This document shows positions 44,923-54,138 of a stretch of DNA of 64,000 nt, in pieces. Where the stretch lies: the NCBI GenBank assembly GCA_028875055.1, contig JAPPGG010000034.1:1-64000 (forward strand). Direction: 5' to 3'. Below the pieces are notes generated by a model. That model made no database searches and had not been told where the DNA came from. It saw nothing but the letters and a program-made list of their open reading frames with translations. Made by a program: the position numbers and the translations under genes. The stretch's first letter is position 1. Each line of letters begins with the position of its first letter. The DNA comes from Chloroflexota bacterium (GTDB lineage Bacteria; Chloroflexota; Dehalococcoidia; Lucifugimonadales; UBA3495).

Positions 44923-46059
44923 TTGAACAATCCCCAGCTTATAGTCACCCAGGCCCAGTGGGACAAAACGGCCGCATCGCTAACCGCTGAACCGGAACTG
45001 GCCATCGACACCGAGGCCAACAGCATGCACGCCTACCGGGGAAGAATCTGCCTGATCCAGATCGCGACGGGAAAGTCCGCCTACCTGCTCGACCCTCTGG
45101 CTGTGGATGACCTTTCAAAGTTGGGGCACATCCTGGCAAACCCCGCAATCTGCAAGGTCCTTCACGGTTCCGACTATGACCTGCGTTGCTTCCATCGGGA
45201 GTATGGCTTTGTTGTATCCGGGCTGTTCGACACGGAAATTGCCGCCAGGTTCCAGGGGATGGTTAGCCCCAACCTGGAGGCAGTGTTGCAGCAGTTCCTG
45301 AATGTTGACATCCCCAAGAGCAAGCGCCTCCAGCGCTCCAATTGGGGGCTTCGCCCCCTCAGCGTTGAAGCCGTGCGCTATGCCGCCGCCGACGTTGAGT
45401 ACCTCATTCCCCTGGCATCCAGGCTCCGACATTTGCTTGGCCAGGCGGGCAGGCTGGAGTGGGTTACTGAGGAGTTCGCTCGGCTGGAGTCTATCGGGCA
45501 GACAGCCTCCGCCCTTTCGGCGCCGGACTTCCTTCGAGTCAAGGGAAGTGACCGCCTGGACTCAGGCCAGCTCGCAATTCTGAAGCGATTGTTCGAACTG
45601 CGCGAAGCGGAGGCCGAGAGAATTGACCTGCCGCCCTACCGGGTAATGGGAAATGATGCGCTGGTCCAGCTATCGCGGGAACCCTTTACTCCCCTGGAAG
45701 ACATACCGGGGCTGGCGCCGGCCGCCATGCGTCGATTGGGCCACAGGATAAGGACCACGATTCAACAGGCCATGCGGGAACCGGGCGTGGAACGTCCACC
45801 CCGTCCAAGACGCGAGCCCCCCGCCCGGGAGACTCAGGCGCGGCTCCAGAAGCTCAAGCAATGGCGCTCAGACAAGGGGGCAGACCTGGGACTGGACCCG
45901 GCGCTGCTGTGGCCGGCAGCCAGCCTGGAGCGACTGGCCCTCGACCCCAGTTCGTGGCCCTCCGAAGTCCAGGGGAAGGGAGACACAGGAGTCAGAAACT
46001 GGCAAATACGGGAATTGGGACCGTACCTGGAGTCGGCGCTGATCTCCCTGTCTGGGTAG
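44923..46059 (+). CDS. rnd: Ribonuclease D
   Basis: 3'-5' exoribonuclease that trims tRNA and other RNA ends. The DEDDy residues are seen as ELAIDTEANSM, HGSDYDLRCFH, and YAAADVEYLIPL, and a C-terminal HRDC-like helical module follows (LKRLFELREAEAERIDLPPYRVMGNDALVQLSRE). 378 aa is the usual length. The TTG start is shared with other genes of the window. Confidence 0.9.
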   Translation: MNNPQLIVTQAQWDKTAASLTAEPELAIDTEANSMHAYRGRICLIQIATGKSAYLLDPLAVDDLSKLGHILANPAICKVLHGSDYDLRCFHREYGFVVSGLFDTEIAARFQGMVSPNLEAVLQQFLNVDIPKSKRLQRSNWGLRPLSVEAVRYAAADVEYLIPLASRLRHLLGQAGRLEWVTEEFARLESIGQTASALSAPDFLRVKGSDRLDSGQLAILKRLFELREAEAERIDLPPYRVMGNDALVQLSREPFTPLEDIPGLAPAAMRRLGHRIRTTIQQAMREPGVERPPRPRREPPARETQARLQKLKQWRSDKGADLGLDPALLWPAASLERLALDPSSWPSEVQGKGDTGVRNWQIRELGPYLESALISLSG

Positions 46060-46134
46060 CCACCGAAGGACCAAAGGCGAAGTGCCCGGCATCGCTCCGG
46101 GCCCCATCAAATCGCTCTTACTGTCTAGAAAGCC

Positions 46135-47223
46135 TTACTTCCGGTGGCCCTCAAGCATCAGGCGGCGGCAGAAAGCTGCCGTATCGACCAGGTCGGGAAT
46201 CACCACGTACTCGTCAACGGTGTGCATTTCGTTGGTGGCCATACCCACCACCACGCTCTGGATGCCTTTCCGGCGCATTACATTGCCGTCGGTCCCGCCG
46301 CCCGAGGGGCGAATGTCCGGTACCAGGCTCATCGCCTCCATAATTCGCCGGGTCAGCCGCACCACATCCTCCTCCGGGTCCAGGTTGTACATCTGGAACA
46401 GGACCTCAAAGTCTTCCTCAATGGTGGCCTCCCGGTACTTTTCTCGCGCCTGCTTCAAGGTCTGCTGCACCTGCATCCGCAGCAGGTCGAAGCTTTCGGT
46501 ATTGCGACTCCGGAATTCGCCTCCGAAAACGGCCTCAACGGGAACCGCGTTGCGAACGGTGCCGCCGGAAATCAGGCCCACATTGAAGGTCGTTTCTTCG
46601 TCCAGCCGTCCTTGAGGCAGCTCCTGGATGAGTTCCGATGCAATTCGTATGGCGGACAAGCCCTTCTCCGGTTCGACGCCGGCGTGAGCGCCGCGGCCCT
46701 TAACCGTCACGTCGAAGCTCATGTAGCTGGGGCTGGAACCGGTGATGGTATTGACCGGACCGTTGCCGTCGAAGACGACCGCCTCCAGGGCGCGGATCAT
46801 CGAGTAATCCAGGTTCGTGGCGCCGACCAGCCCGATCTCTTCGCCTCGGGTAAATACTACCTGCACCGGTCGGTGGGGCAGACCCTCTTCGACTACAGAC
46901 TCAAGCCCTTCCATTATGGCGGCTATACCTGCCTTGCAGTCGCCGCCCAGAATGGTCTGGCCCTGAGAGACGATACGCTCTCCTTCGATTACCGGAACGA
47001 TCCCCCTGCCGGGTTCCACCGTGTCCATGTGGGCCGACAGCAGCAGGGGAAGTTCTCCCGGCTCGGTGGCAATGACATTGCCGTGGGCGTCCCGCTCAAC
47101 TGTCAGGCCCAGGTTCTCAAGCCTGGGAATCAGGTGCTGAGCCACTTCCTCCTCTTCATCGGAGGGACTGTCAATCCTCACCAGCTCGCAGAAGGAATTT
47201 ATCAATCGTTCCTGGCTGATCAT
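46135..47223 (-). CDS. M20 family metallopeptidase (PepT-like)
   Basis: Zinc aminopeptidase/tripeptidase of 362 aa. The metal-site blocks are SAHMDTVEPG, ILGGDCKAGIAAIMEG, FTRGEEIGLVGATNLD (catalytic Glu and Zn ligand) with the dimerisation domain KGRGAHAGVEPEKGLSAIRIASELI and the final zinc His in TNEMHTVDEYV. It resembles peptidase T-like proteins. It may cleave di- and tripeptides in the cytoplasm. Confidence 0.9.
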   Translation of the reverse strand: MISQERLINSFCELVRIDSPSDEEEEVAQHLIPRLENLGLTVERDAHGNVIATEPGELPLLLSAHMDTVEPGRGIVPVIEGERIVSQGQTILGGDCKAGIAAIMEGLESVVEEGLPHRPVQVVFTRGEEIGLVGATNLDYSMIRALEAVVFDGNGPVNTITGSSPSYMSFDVTVKGRGAHAGVEPEKGLSAIRIASELIQELPQGRLDEETTFNVGLISGGTVRNAVPVEAVFGGEFRSRNTESFDLLRMQVQQTLKQAREKYREATIEEDFEVLFQMYNLDPEEDVVRLTRRIMEAMSLVPDIRPSGGGTDGNVMRRKGIQSVVVGMATNEMHTVDEYVVIPDLVDTAAFCRRLMLEGHRK

Positions 47224-47341
47224 CGCCTTTCACCTCGAAGGGGTTACCTGTATTGGCCAAAATTATACCATCCGACCGGAGTGCCTCCGCTTCGGACCGA
47301 AGCAGCGGGGGGCCGTTTTACCGAGAATAGATAAGGCGAGA

Positions 47342-48217
47342 CTACGGGGAAATCGCGATCAGCGCCAGCCCGACCAGTATCAGGCAGGAACCCAGCAGGC
47401 GGCCGCGACCAAAGGGCTCCTTGAGGATAATTACACCTGCCAGCACACCGATGACTATGCTGACCTCCCTGGCCGGGGCTACGTAGCTGACCCTGGAAAG
47501 TGAGAAGGCGGTCAGCGCCAGACCGTAGGCAAGAAACACAAGCAGCCCAGCCACCAGTATGGGCCAGGTGTGGGACCGCCATTCCCGGACCACGGGCGCC
47601 CAGCCGTGGGTGCGCAGGATATAAGGGGCCAGGCCGACGGCGACTCCCAGGGTGAGGAGGTACATGTAAAGTATGGGTTGCACATGTTCTACGCCCCGTT
47701 TATCCACCAGGGTATAGACCGTAATGGTCAGGCCGGTGAGAAGGGCATAGCGAATCCCGCCATCGCGGAAAAAGGACATGGGAGAGGCCATGATTTCCCG
47801 GAACCGACCCCACCACGAAACAACATAGATTCCCAACACTATGGAAACGATTCCCAGAACGGCTGGCCAGGCAATCTGCTCACCGAGGGTAAGGACGGCC
47901 AGTACCGGTACCAGCATGGGGCCGACCCCGCGAGCGATGGGATAAACCAGGGATAGGTCTCCCCGGGCGTAGCCCCGCCCGAGGAGGACAAAGTAATAGA
48001 CGTGCACCACAATCGTGGCCAGGACCAGCCAGTAGCCCAAGGGAGATATCGGATTCAACCAGAAAAGGACAGCCCCCAGGGGCGCCAGCATCAGGCTGCC
48101 GCTGACCAGCAGGCTCCATACAAACACTTCCTTGTTATCGGAGCGTTTCAGCAGCAAATTCCAGCCGGCATGGGCCACGGACCCCAGCAGCACGAGAATC
48201 AGAGCAAGAGTGGTCAT
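47342..48217 (-). CDS. EamA/DMT-type transporter
   Basis: Ten predicted transmembrane helices in two EamA repeats of about 140 residues each: LALILVLLGSVAHAGWNLLLKRS opens repeat 1 and RYALLTGLTITVYTLVDKRGVE opens repeat 2; the ends are the conserved glycine-rich helices (LAVLTLGEQIAWPAVLGIVSIVLGIY, GVLAGVIILKEPFGRGRLLGSCLILVG). Likely exports or takes up small metabolites. The longer frame up to 48451 covers the tRNA and is rejected as coding there. Confidence 0.87.
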   Translation of the reverse strand: MTTLALILVLLGSVAHAGWNLLLKRSDNKEVFVWSLLVSGSLMLAPLGAVLFWLNPISPLGYWLVLATIVVHVYYFVLLGRGYARGDLSLVYPIARGVGPMLVPVLAVLTLGEQIAWPAVLGIVSIVLGIYVVSWWGRFREIMASPMSFFRDGGIRYALLTGLTITVYTLVDKRGVEHVQPILYMYLLTLGVAVGLAPYILRTHGWAPVVREWRSHTWPILVAGLLVFLAYGLALTAFSLSRVSYVAPAREVSIVIGVLAGVIILKEPFGRGRLLGSCLILVGLALIAISP

Positions 48218-48328
48218 AGGGTAAGTATAAGCCAGTCGAGGGTCTGGGGAACGCGGGGAGGTCAGTCGATCAAAAATAAATGCCGCCCTTGAGCGGCACC
48301 ACGCAATTCGACCGGCTTGTAAAAGGGT

Positions 48329-48405
48329 TGGTAGCGCATAGGGGATTCGAACCCCTGATCTCCGCCTTGAGAGGGCGGTGTCCTGGGCCGCTAGACGAAT
48401 GCGCC
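48329..48405 (-). tRNA. tRNA-Glu (CTC)
   Basis: Folds into a full cloverleaf: acceptor GGCGCAT / ATGCGCT (first pair G-U), D-arm, anticodon stem CCGCC / GGCGG with loop CTCTCAA (anticodon CTC), T-arm GGGG-TTCGAAT-CCCC, discriminator A and an encoded CCA. The body is close to bacterial tRNA-Glu. It lies between the DMT transporter and guaA. Confidence 0.95.
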
Positions 48406-48530
48406 ACACCAACAACTGGATATCAGGCCCAATATGTACCCAGCAACCCAAATATATCAGAACTGGTATTGTTTGTAAACCACCTTCAGAAAACGGGGGT
48501 ATCCGTCAAGTTTTTGTGGAATGCCTGGTG

Positions 48531-48578
48531 CGGCCCCGCTGCGGGCCGTCGCTGCAGGGGCGCAGGGGCCTGCGCCCC
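48531..48578. repeat. Two adjacent GC-rich hairpins in the guaA upstream region
   Basis: CGGCCC / GGGCCG at 48531-48548 and GGGGCGCAGG / CCTGCGCCCC at 48557-48578. They resemble small intergenic palindromic repeats. The 340-base gap between the tRNA and guaA otherwise holds AT-rich sequence at 48680-48710 with -10-like hexamers (TATATT, TACAAT). Confidence 0.5.
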
Positions 48579-48748
48579 TACCTTCGCTTTCCATACCTGC
48601 CCCGATCCACATGCTCTGCCAAAATCTTGACGGGCACCTTGAACATGCCTGCATATGGCACCCGAAAAAGCCCTGTGGTATATTATTTCAGCTACAATAT
48701 TACCGATTTCGTAACCTCAGGAATAGTAAGCGTACAGGAAGGAACCTG

Positions 48749-50353
48749 ATGGTCACCACTCCCAAGCCGGGCAGCAGGGATACCCATCGATCCGGCAACA
48801 CTGTCGGCGAAGGTGTTGTGATCATTGACTTCGGTTCCCAATACAGCCACCTCATCTCCCGCCGTGCCCGAGACCTCAAGGTATATTCGGAAGTAGTTTT
48901 TTCGTCTTCTACCTGGGAGACGGTGAGCCGCAGATTTGTCCCCAGGGGTGTCATTCTTTCCGGCGGACCCGCCAGCGTTTACGAACCGGGCGCGCCCCAG
49001 ATTCCTGACTGGGTATTTGAGCAGGGACTTCCGGTGCTGGGCATCTGCTACGGTATGCAGGCCCTGGTACATCAGCTGGGCGGCGGGGTGGCCCCCAGTG
49101 ATCTGCGGGAATACGGGTCTGCCGACGTTTCGCAGGTGAGCGACGCAGACTCCCCCTGCGACCTCCTCCAGGGTGTTCCATCGTCTTTTCCGGTCTGGAT
49201 GAGCCACGGCGACCGGGTTGACGCCCTGCCCGAAGGCTTTGTGCCCGTGGCCTCCTCGGAAAACTCCCCTTACGCCGCCATCAGCAACGGGAGCAATTAC
49301 TTCGGACTCCAGTTTCACCCGGAAGTTGAGCACACTCCCCAGGGCCAGGCCATCCTGGAGAATTTTCTTTACAGGGTTTGCCAGTGCCAGGGAACCTGGA
49401 CTCCCGGAAATTTCGTGGCAGATTCGGTCACCCGAATTCAGGAACAAGTGGGCGACGGCAAGGTTATATGCGCCCTCTCCGGAGGGGTTGACTCTTCCGT
49501 CGCCGCTCTCTTGCTGCACCAGGCTATTGGCGACCGCCTGACCTGCATCTTTGTCAACAATGGCCTCCTGCGAAAGGAGGAAGCCGAGCAGGTACAGGAA
49601 ACCTACCACAATAGCCTCGGTCTGAACCTGCTCTACGTGGACGCGGCAAGCAGGTTCGTTTCCCGCCTGGCCGGCGTCACCGACCCTGAGGTGAAGCGAA
49701 AGGCCATTGGCGAGGAGTTTATCCGCGTATTTGAGGAATCCGCGGCCGAGCTCAGCGACACCAGGTTCCTGGCCCAGGGCACCCTCTATCCCGACGTAAT
49801 TGAGAGTGAGACCCCCGAAAACCGGGCGTCCGCCAGGATAAAGTCCCACCACAACGTGGGGGGACTGCCGGAGCAAATGGACCTGGACCTGGTAGAGCCT
49901 CTCCGCTACCTCTATAAGGACGAGGTCCGTCAAGTCGGACTTGAACTGGGGCTGCCCAGGGAAATCGTTCTGCGCCAGCCTTTCCCCGGGCCTGGCCTGG
50001 CCATTCGAATCATCGGGGAGGTCACCGAAGAGCGCCTGGACATTCTCCGGGAGTGCGACTGGATTGTTCTCGAAGAAGTGCGTCGGGCGGGCCTTTACGA
50101 AGACATTTGGCAGAGCTTTGCCGTATTGAGCGACAGCCGCACGGTGGGTGTCATGGGCGACTATCGGACCTACGGCTATGTTTGCGCCATCCGGGCAGTG
50201 GACAGCAGCGATGCCATGACAGCTGACTGGGTCCGGTTGCCCTACGATGTTCTGGCGCGAATTTCAGGCAGAATCGTAAACGAGGTTTCTGGCGTCAATC
50301 GTGTGGTCTATGACATCACCAGCAAACCCCCCGGCACCATAGAATGGGAGTGA
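48749..50353 (+). CDS. guaA: GMP synthase (glutamine-hydrolysing)
   Basis: Converts XMP to GMP with glutamine-derived ammonia. The glutaminase half has [17 protein letters not shown] (Cys), [11 protein letters not shown] (His-x-Glu), and the synthetase half has [16 protein letters not shown] (PP-loop) and the C-terminal [28 protein letters not shown]. 534 aa. The ATG at 48749 follows AGGAAGG; the frame could run upstream into a repeat, which is not coding. It is the first gene of the purine cluster. Confidence 0.97.
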   Translation: MVTTPKPGSRDTHRSGNTVGEGVVIIDFGSQYSHLISRRARDLKVYSEVVFSSSTWETVSRRFVPRGVILSGGPASVYEPGAPQIPDWVFEQGLPVLGICYGMQALVHQLGGGVAPSDLREYGSADVSQVSDADSPCDLLQGVPSSFPVWMSHGDRVDALPEGFVPVASSENSPYAAISNGSNYFGLQFHPEVEHTPQGQAILENFLYRVCQCQGTWTPGNFVADSVTRIQEQVGDGKVICALSGGVDSSVAALLLHQAIGDRLTCIFVNNGLLRKEEAEQVQETYHNSLGLNLLYVDAASRFVSRLAGVTDPEVKRKAIGEEFIRVFEESAAELSDTRFLAQGTLYPDVIESETPENRASARIKSHHNVGGLPEQMDLDLVEPLRYLYKDEVRQVGLELGLPREIVLRQPFPGPGLAIRIIGEVTEERLDILRECDWIVLEEVRRAGLYEDIWQSFAVLSDSRTVGVMGDYRTYGYVCAIRAVDSSDAMTADWVRLPYDVLARISGRIVNEVSGVNRVVYDITSKPPGTIEWE

Positions 50354-50459
50354 TTCCTCATCCGCGTCAACCGGAACCAGGCGCCTTGTCCCCTGTTTCG
50401 GCCTTGACTTCATTTGAGCTTATGTCTAGCAAATCGACCAGCCCCGGAGATATGGTACC

Positions 50460-51779
50460 GTGAGGGTCCTCGTTGTTGGCTCCGGGGCCAGGGAACACGC
50501 CCTTTGCTGGCGATTGAAACTGAGTCCCCACGTCACTGATATCTGGGCAGCCGCCGGGAACTCGGGCACAGCCCGGATTGCCGACAATGTTCCGGTATCT
50601 CCGGAAGATGTGGACGGCCTGGCCAACCTGGCCAGCCAGTTGAAGGCGGACCTGGTAGTTGTTGGTCCGGAACAGCCCCTGGTGGATGGGCTGGTGGACC
50701 GCCTGGGCGGAATGGCTATTCCCGCCTTTGGCCCTTCCACCAGCGCCGCCCAGCTGGAGGCCAGCAAGAGTTTTGCCCGGCAGGTTATGACCGACGCCGG
50801 GGTGCAGGGCCCTGACTACAGAGTTTTCAGGGACAGCTCGGCCGCGCTGGAATTTGTCGAGAATCACTCCTCCCCGGTCGTCATTAAGGCCGATGGCCTG
50901 GCTGCCGGAAAGGGGGTGGCCCTGTGTTCCGGACCCGAGGAAGCAGTCCTGGCGGTCAAGGGTTGCATGGAGGACCGCATTTTCGGTACGGCGGGCGATA
51001 CCATAGTTGTAGAAGAGTGGCTGCAGGGCACGGAAGTAAGCGTTTTCGCCTTCTGCGACGGGGAACGACTTTCTGCACCGGTGGCGGCCTGCGACTACAA
51101 GCAGGTGGGTGACGGCGACCAGGGTCCAAATACCGGCGGCATGGGCAGTTTCGCTCCACCGCCATTCTGGAACGCTGCCCTCTCGGAGCAGATCTGCCGC
51201 ACGATCCTGGAACCCACCGTCGCCCGGATGGCCGAAATTGGTTGCCCTTACAAGGGAATGCTGTACGCCGGACTGATGGTGACCGGGGACGGCCCGAAGG
51301 TGCTAGAGTTCAATTGCCGGTTCGGAGACCCGGAAACCCAGGTAATTCTACCCTTGCTGGATAGTGACCCGGTGGAAGTTATGCAGGCCTGCATCTCCGG
51401 CAACCTGGCTCAGACGCCGGTTTCCTGGGGTGATCAGGCTCACGTTGGTGTGGTTATGGTCTCCGGCGGTTACCCCGGCGCCTATGAGACTGGGAAGGAA
51501 ATTACCGGGCTCGAGGCCCTCTGCCAGTCCACTGAAATGGCCGGACCTGCCGCCGATCACCTGATTTTTCATGCCGGCGCGGCCCATGTGACCGACGAAT
51601 CGGGTGTCACCAGGACCATGACCTCCGGGGGCCGGGTGTTGACTGTGGTCGGACGCGGTCAGTCCATTGAAGAAGCGCGAGTAGCGGCCTACCGGAGGGT
51701 TGAGCAAATCCACTTTGAGGACGCCCACTACAGGCTGGACATTGGCGACCTTTCCTCGGGCAGCCGGAGTGGACTATGA
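50460..51779 (+). CDS. purD: Phosphoribosylamine-glycine ligase
   Basis: Second step of purine synthesis, joining glycine to phosphoribosylamine (ATP-grasp). The motifs are VLVVGSGAREHALCWRL, VVVGPEQPLVDGLVD, VVIKADGLAAGKGVAL, DYKQVGDGDQGPNTGGMGSF and FNCRFGDPETQVILPL. 439 aa. GTG start with SD GGAG. It overlaps the next gene as ATGA. Confidence 0.97.
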   Translation: MRVLVVGSGAREHALCWRLKLSPHVTDIWAAAGNSGTARIADNVPVSPEDVDGLANLASQLKADLVVVGPEQPLVDGLVDRLGGMAIPAFGPSTSAAQLEASKSFARQVMTDAGVQGPDYRVFRDSSAALEFVENHSSPVVIKADGLAAGKGVALCSGPEEAVLAVKGCMEDRIFGTAGDTIVVEEWLQGTEVSVFAFCDGERLSAPVAACDYKQVGDGDQGPNTGGMGSFAPPPFWNAALSEQICRTILEPTVARMAEIGCPYKGMLYAGLMVTGDGPKVLEFNCRFGDPETQVILPLLDSDPVEVMQACISGNLAQTPVSWGDQAHVGVVMVSGGYPGAYETGKEITGLEALCQSTEMAGPAADHLIFHAGAAHVTDESGVTRTMTSGGRVLTVVGRGQSIEEARVAAYRRVEQIHFEDAHYRLDIGDLSSGSRSGL

Positions 51780-52417
51780 GCCCCTTATCACCTCCCGTGG
51801 ACCGCTTCGAGTTGGCCCAGGCCTACCGGGAAACCGCCCAGACCGGTGTCCTGGCAAATTACTGGAAACGCCGCTGGCAAAGGTCGCAGGAAATGGAGCA
51901 GTGGCTGCAGCAAGAGGCCCTGCCGGCGCTGACCGAGCGGCAGGTCAGGACTCTCTACCGAGCGTCAGGCGGTTCGAGGATCAGCGAGTTTTCCGCCAAT
52001 TCCCTGGCCGACATTTCTGATACCATAGATTTCCTGCTTTTCGATACGATTACACTGGAGGCCCGCTTCAACGAATGCGCATCGGAGGCGGGGGCATATT
52101 ACCTGGCCGGGGCCGGCAAGGAGTTCATTTCTTACCTGCTTTGCCTGCGCCAGCCGGACTTGCTGGCGGTCTGGAATACCTCCGCCGAAAGAGCCCTTCG
52201 CCGTCTCGGCAGATATCCCGGGAGCATGGGCAAGGGCCACCTGGGTCTCCGGTATATGGACCTGCTGGAGGCGACGAACCGCCTTCGTCCCGAGTACGGG
52301 CTGGCGGACTTTCGTGAAGTGGACGAGTTCTGCTACTTCGTTAATCGAAGAGCCCAGGCGGAGAGCCGGAATGCGCCGGGGAATTCCCAAAAGCGCAGCA
52401 AAAACGCACAGAGTTAA
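51776..52417 (+). CDS. Hypothetical protein within the purine cluster
   Basis: 213 residues, coupled to purD by ATGA overlap. I do not recognise the family. Ordered features are an N-terminal helical part (YRETAQTGVLANYWKRRWQRSQEMEQWLQQ), a middle FISYLLCLRQPDLLAVWNTSAERALRRLG and a C-terminal FREVDEFCYFVNRRAQ. The WNxxxxxAL...VDEFCYF pattern is faintly like N-terminal modules of some restriction-type proteins, which is not enough to name it. Confidence 0.7.
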   Translation: MSPLSPPVDRFELAQAYRETAQTGVLANYWKRRWQRSQEMEQWLQQEALPALTERQVRTLYRASGGSRISEFSANSLADISDTIDFLLFDTITLEARFNECASEAGAYYLAGAGKEFISYLLCLRQPDLLAVWNTSAERALRRLGRYPGSMGKGHLGLRYMDLLEATNRLRPEYGLADFREVDEFCYFVNRRAQAESRNAPGNSQKRSKNAQS

Positions 52418-52433
52418 GGAGAGCGTGGAACCG

Positions 52434-52928
52434 ATGGCCTGGCAGGATGAGTTGCTGTCCCTGAGAGGCGAAGTTGAGACTGCTTTGACCCGGATTTTGG
52501 GAGAACCCGTCGAAGAGGGTGACGACGTCATTCGTGATCGGGCCGAACTTTATCAGTTGGCCAGCGCCCTTCAGATTGCCCAAATGCTGTTGGATATGAA
52601 TGAAATCGTACTCAGCGGCACCGGTAGGGTGGAATCCACTTCCCTGATGGAATACTATGATGAGGACGATGGCTTCTTCGAAATGGAGGACCTCAGGGAC
52701 GGGGAGGACCAGGAGGACGATGAGGACGACCCGGAAGAGGGAGAAGAACTGAGACTCACCCTTTTCTGGGAGGACTCCACGGAATGCGCCGTTGACGTAG
52801 AGCTGGGCAAGTCCGAGGGCCGCATCTATCTGCTGGTCAACGGTGAGGAAGTCCGGCAGCAGCGGGAGGTCCTGGAAACCGCCGTCCTCGATGCATTCAG
52901 GAAAGAGATGAACCTCCTGGCAAGCTAG
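52434..52928 (+). CDS. Hypothetical acidic protein within the purine cluster
   Basis: 164 residues. A helical N-terminus (LLSLRGEVETALTRILGE, LYQLASALQIAQMLLDMNEIVL) is followed by a highly acidic stretch (residues about 80-105) and a strand-rich end (LRLTLFWEDSTECAVDVELGKSEGRIYLLVNGEE). The ATG at 52434 follows GGAGAG; the longer frame overlaps the previous gene. No family recognised. Confidence 0.65.
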   Translation: MAWQDELLSLRGEVETALTRILGEPVEEGDDVIRDRAELYQLASALQIAQMLLDMNEIVLSGTGRVESTSLMEYYDEDDGFFEMEDLRDGEDQEDDEDDPEEGEELRLTLFWEDSTECAVDVELGKSEGRIYLLVNGEEVRQQREVLETAVLDAFRKEMNLLAS

Positions 52929-52954
52929 CAAATTTTAGAGAAAGGACAAAGACA

Positions 52955-53413
52955 GTGCCACTAGTAGGAGTAGTAATGGGCAGCGCTTCCGACGAGCCCG
53001 TCGTGAAGGAGACGCTGGAAGTTCTCGAGCAAATGCAGGTTGACTATGAGGTAAGGGTCATGTCGGCCCACCGCACCCCTGAAAGAGTGCAGGAGTATGC
53101 CACCACCGCAAGGGAGAGAGGCATTGAGGTACTGATCTCCGCCGCCGGTGGCTCCGCCGCCCTGGGCGGGGTTCTGGCATCGTGGTGCACTCTGCCCGTT
53201 ATCGGAATCCCCCTGGCCTCCAGCGAGCTCAACGGCTGGGACTCGTTGCTGGCTACTTCCCAGATGCCTCCGGGCATTCCGGTGGCCTGCATGGCCGTCG
53301 GTGGCTGGGGCGCCCGCAATGCCGCCTTCTTCGCGGCTGAAATCCTCGGCCTGCGCCACGAGCATATCCGGGAAGCTTACGAGAATTACCGGAAGCAGCT
53401 TCGGGAGCGTTAG
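52955..53413 (+). CDS. purE: N5-carboxyaminoimidazole ribonucleotide mutase
   Basis: Class I PurE converts N5-CAIR to CAIR. VGVVMGSASDEPVVKETLEVL, MSAHRTPERVQEY and AAGGSAALGGVLASWCTLPVIGIP are the hallmark blocks. 152 aa. Class I PurE normally works with PurK, but no purK lies in this window. GTG start. Confidence 0.95.
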   Translation: MPLVGVVMGSASDEPVVKETLEVLEQMQVDYEVRVMSAHRTPERVQEYATTARERGIEVLISAAGGSAALGGVLASWCTLPVIGIPLASSELNGWDSLLATSQMPPGIPVACMAVGGWGARNAAFFAAEILGLRHEHIREAYENYRKQLRER

Positions 53414-53414
53414 G

Positions 53415-54071
53415 GTGATTCCGGCAATACTCACCGACTTTGACGACACTGCCGCGGTACAGAATGTTGCGGAGATGCTCCTGCATAAGTTCGGCGACGA
53501 TTCGTGGCAGGATGTCAGGGAGAGGTTTCGCGGGGGTGAGCTTACGCTGAAGGAGTATCAGGAAATTACCTTCAGCAACATCCAGGCCGACCGGGCGACA
53601 ATGCAGGAATACGTGAAGAATAACGCAGTCCTGCGCCCGCACTTCACCGAACTCTGGGAGTATTGCAAGGAACTGAACAGCCCCATGGCCATTGTCAGCC
53701 TGGGTCTGGATTTCTACATCCAGGCCCTGCTGGAGAAGGAGGGTGCCGCGGATGTGCCCACCTACTGCGTAAACACCAGGTTCACCCCGGATGGTATCGC
53801 CTACTACTACCACCATACCTATCCTGGAGAGGCGGAGCGGGGCAACTCAAAGGGCCTGATTGTGGACCGGTATCGGCAACTGGGCTACCACGTAATTTAT
53901 GTGGGTGACGGCCGCTCCGATTTCGAGGGAGCGGAAAGGGCCGATACGGTTTTCGCCCACAGCTTCCTGGCCGAAGAATGCCAGCGGCAGGGGGTTTCGT
54001 TTCGCCCCTTCACCGACTTTGGCGATGTTATGGAAACCACCAGGGAACTGCTGGGCCTGACCGGAACCTGA
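53415..54071 (+). CDS. HAD family phosphatase (MtnX/SerB-like)
   Basis: 218 aa. Motif I ILTDFDDTAAVQ (DxDDT), a serine-containing motif II VSLGLDFY, a lysine near GNSKGLIVDRYRQLG and motif IV VGDGRSDFEGAERADTVFA. The cap is small and C1-type, as in MtnX and phosphoserine phosphatase-like proteins. GTG start, one base after the purE stop, so co-transcribed with the purine genes; a role as housekeeping phosphatase is possible. Confidence 0.8.
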   Translation: MIPAILTDFDDTAAVQNVAEMLLHKFGDDSWQDVRERFRGGELTLKEYQEITFSNIQADRATMQEYVKNNAVLRPHFTELWEYCKELNSPMAIVSLGLDFYIQALLEKEGAADVPTYCVNTRFTPDGIAYYYHHTYPGEAERGNSKGLIVDRYRQLGYHVIYVGDGRSDFEGAERADTVFAHSFLAEECQRQGVSFRPFTDFGDVMETTRELLGLTGT

Positions 54072-54138
54072 CCTGATTGCCAGGGCTGGCCACGATGGCC
54101 CTCAACGACGCCACAAGGAGACACCCGGAGGAATCTGA

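Noticed and set aside
48218-48451. N-terminal extension of the DMT transporter
   Set aside because: It runs across the tRNA-Glu gene, and the transporter's first helix starts at 48217.
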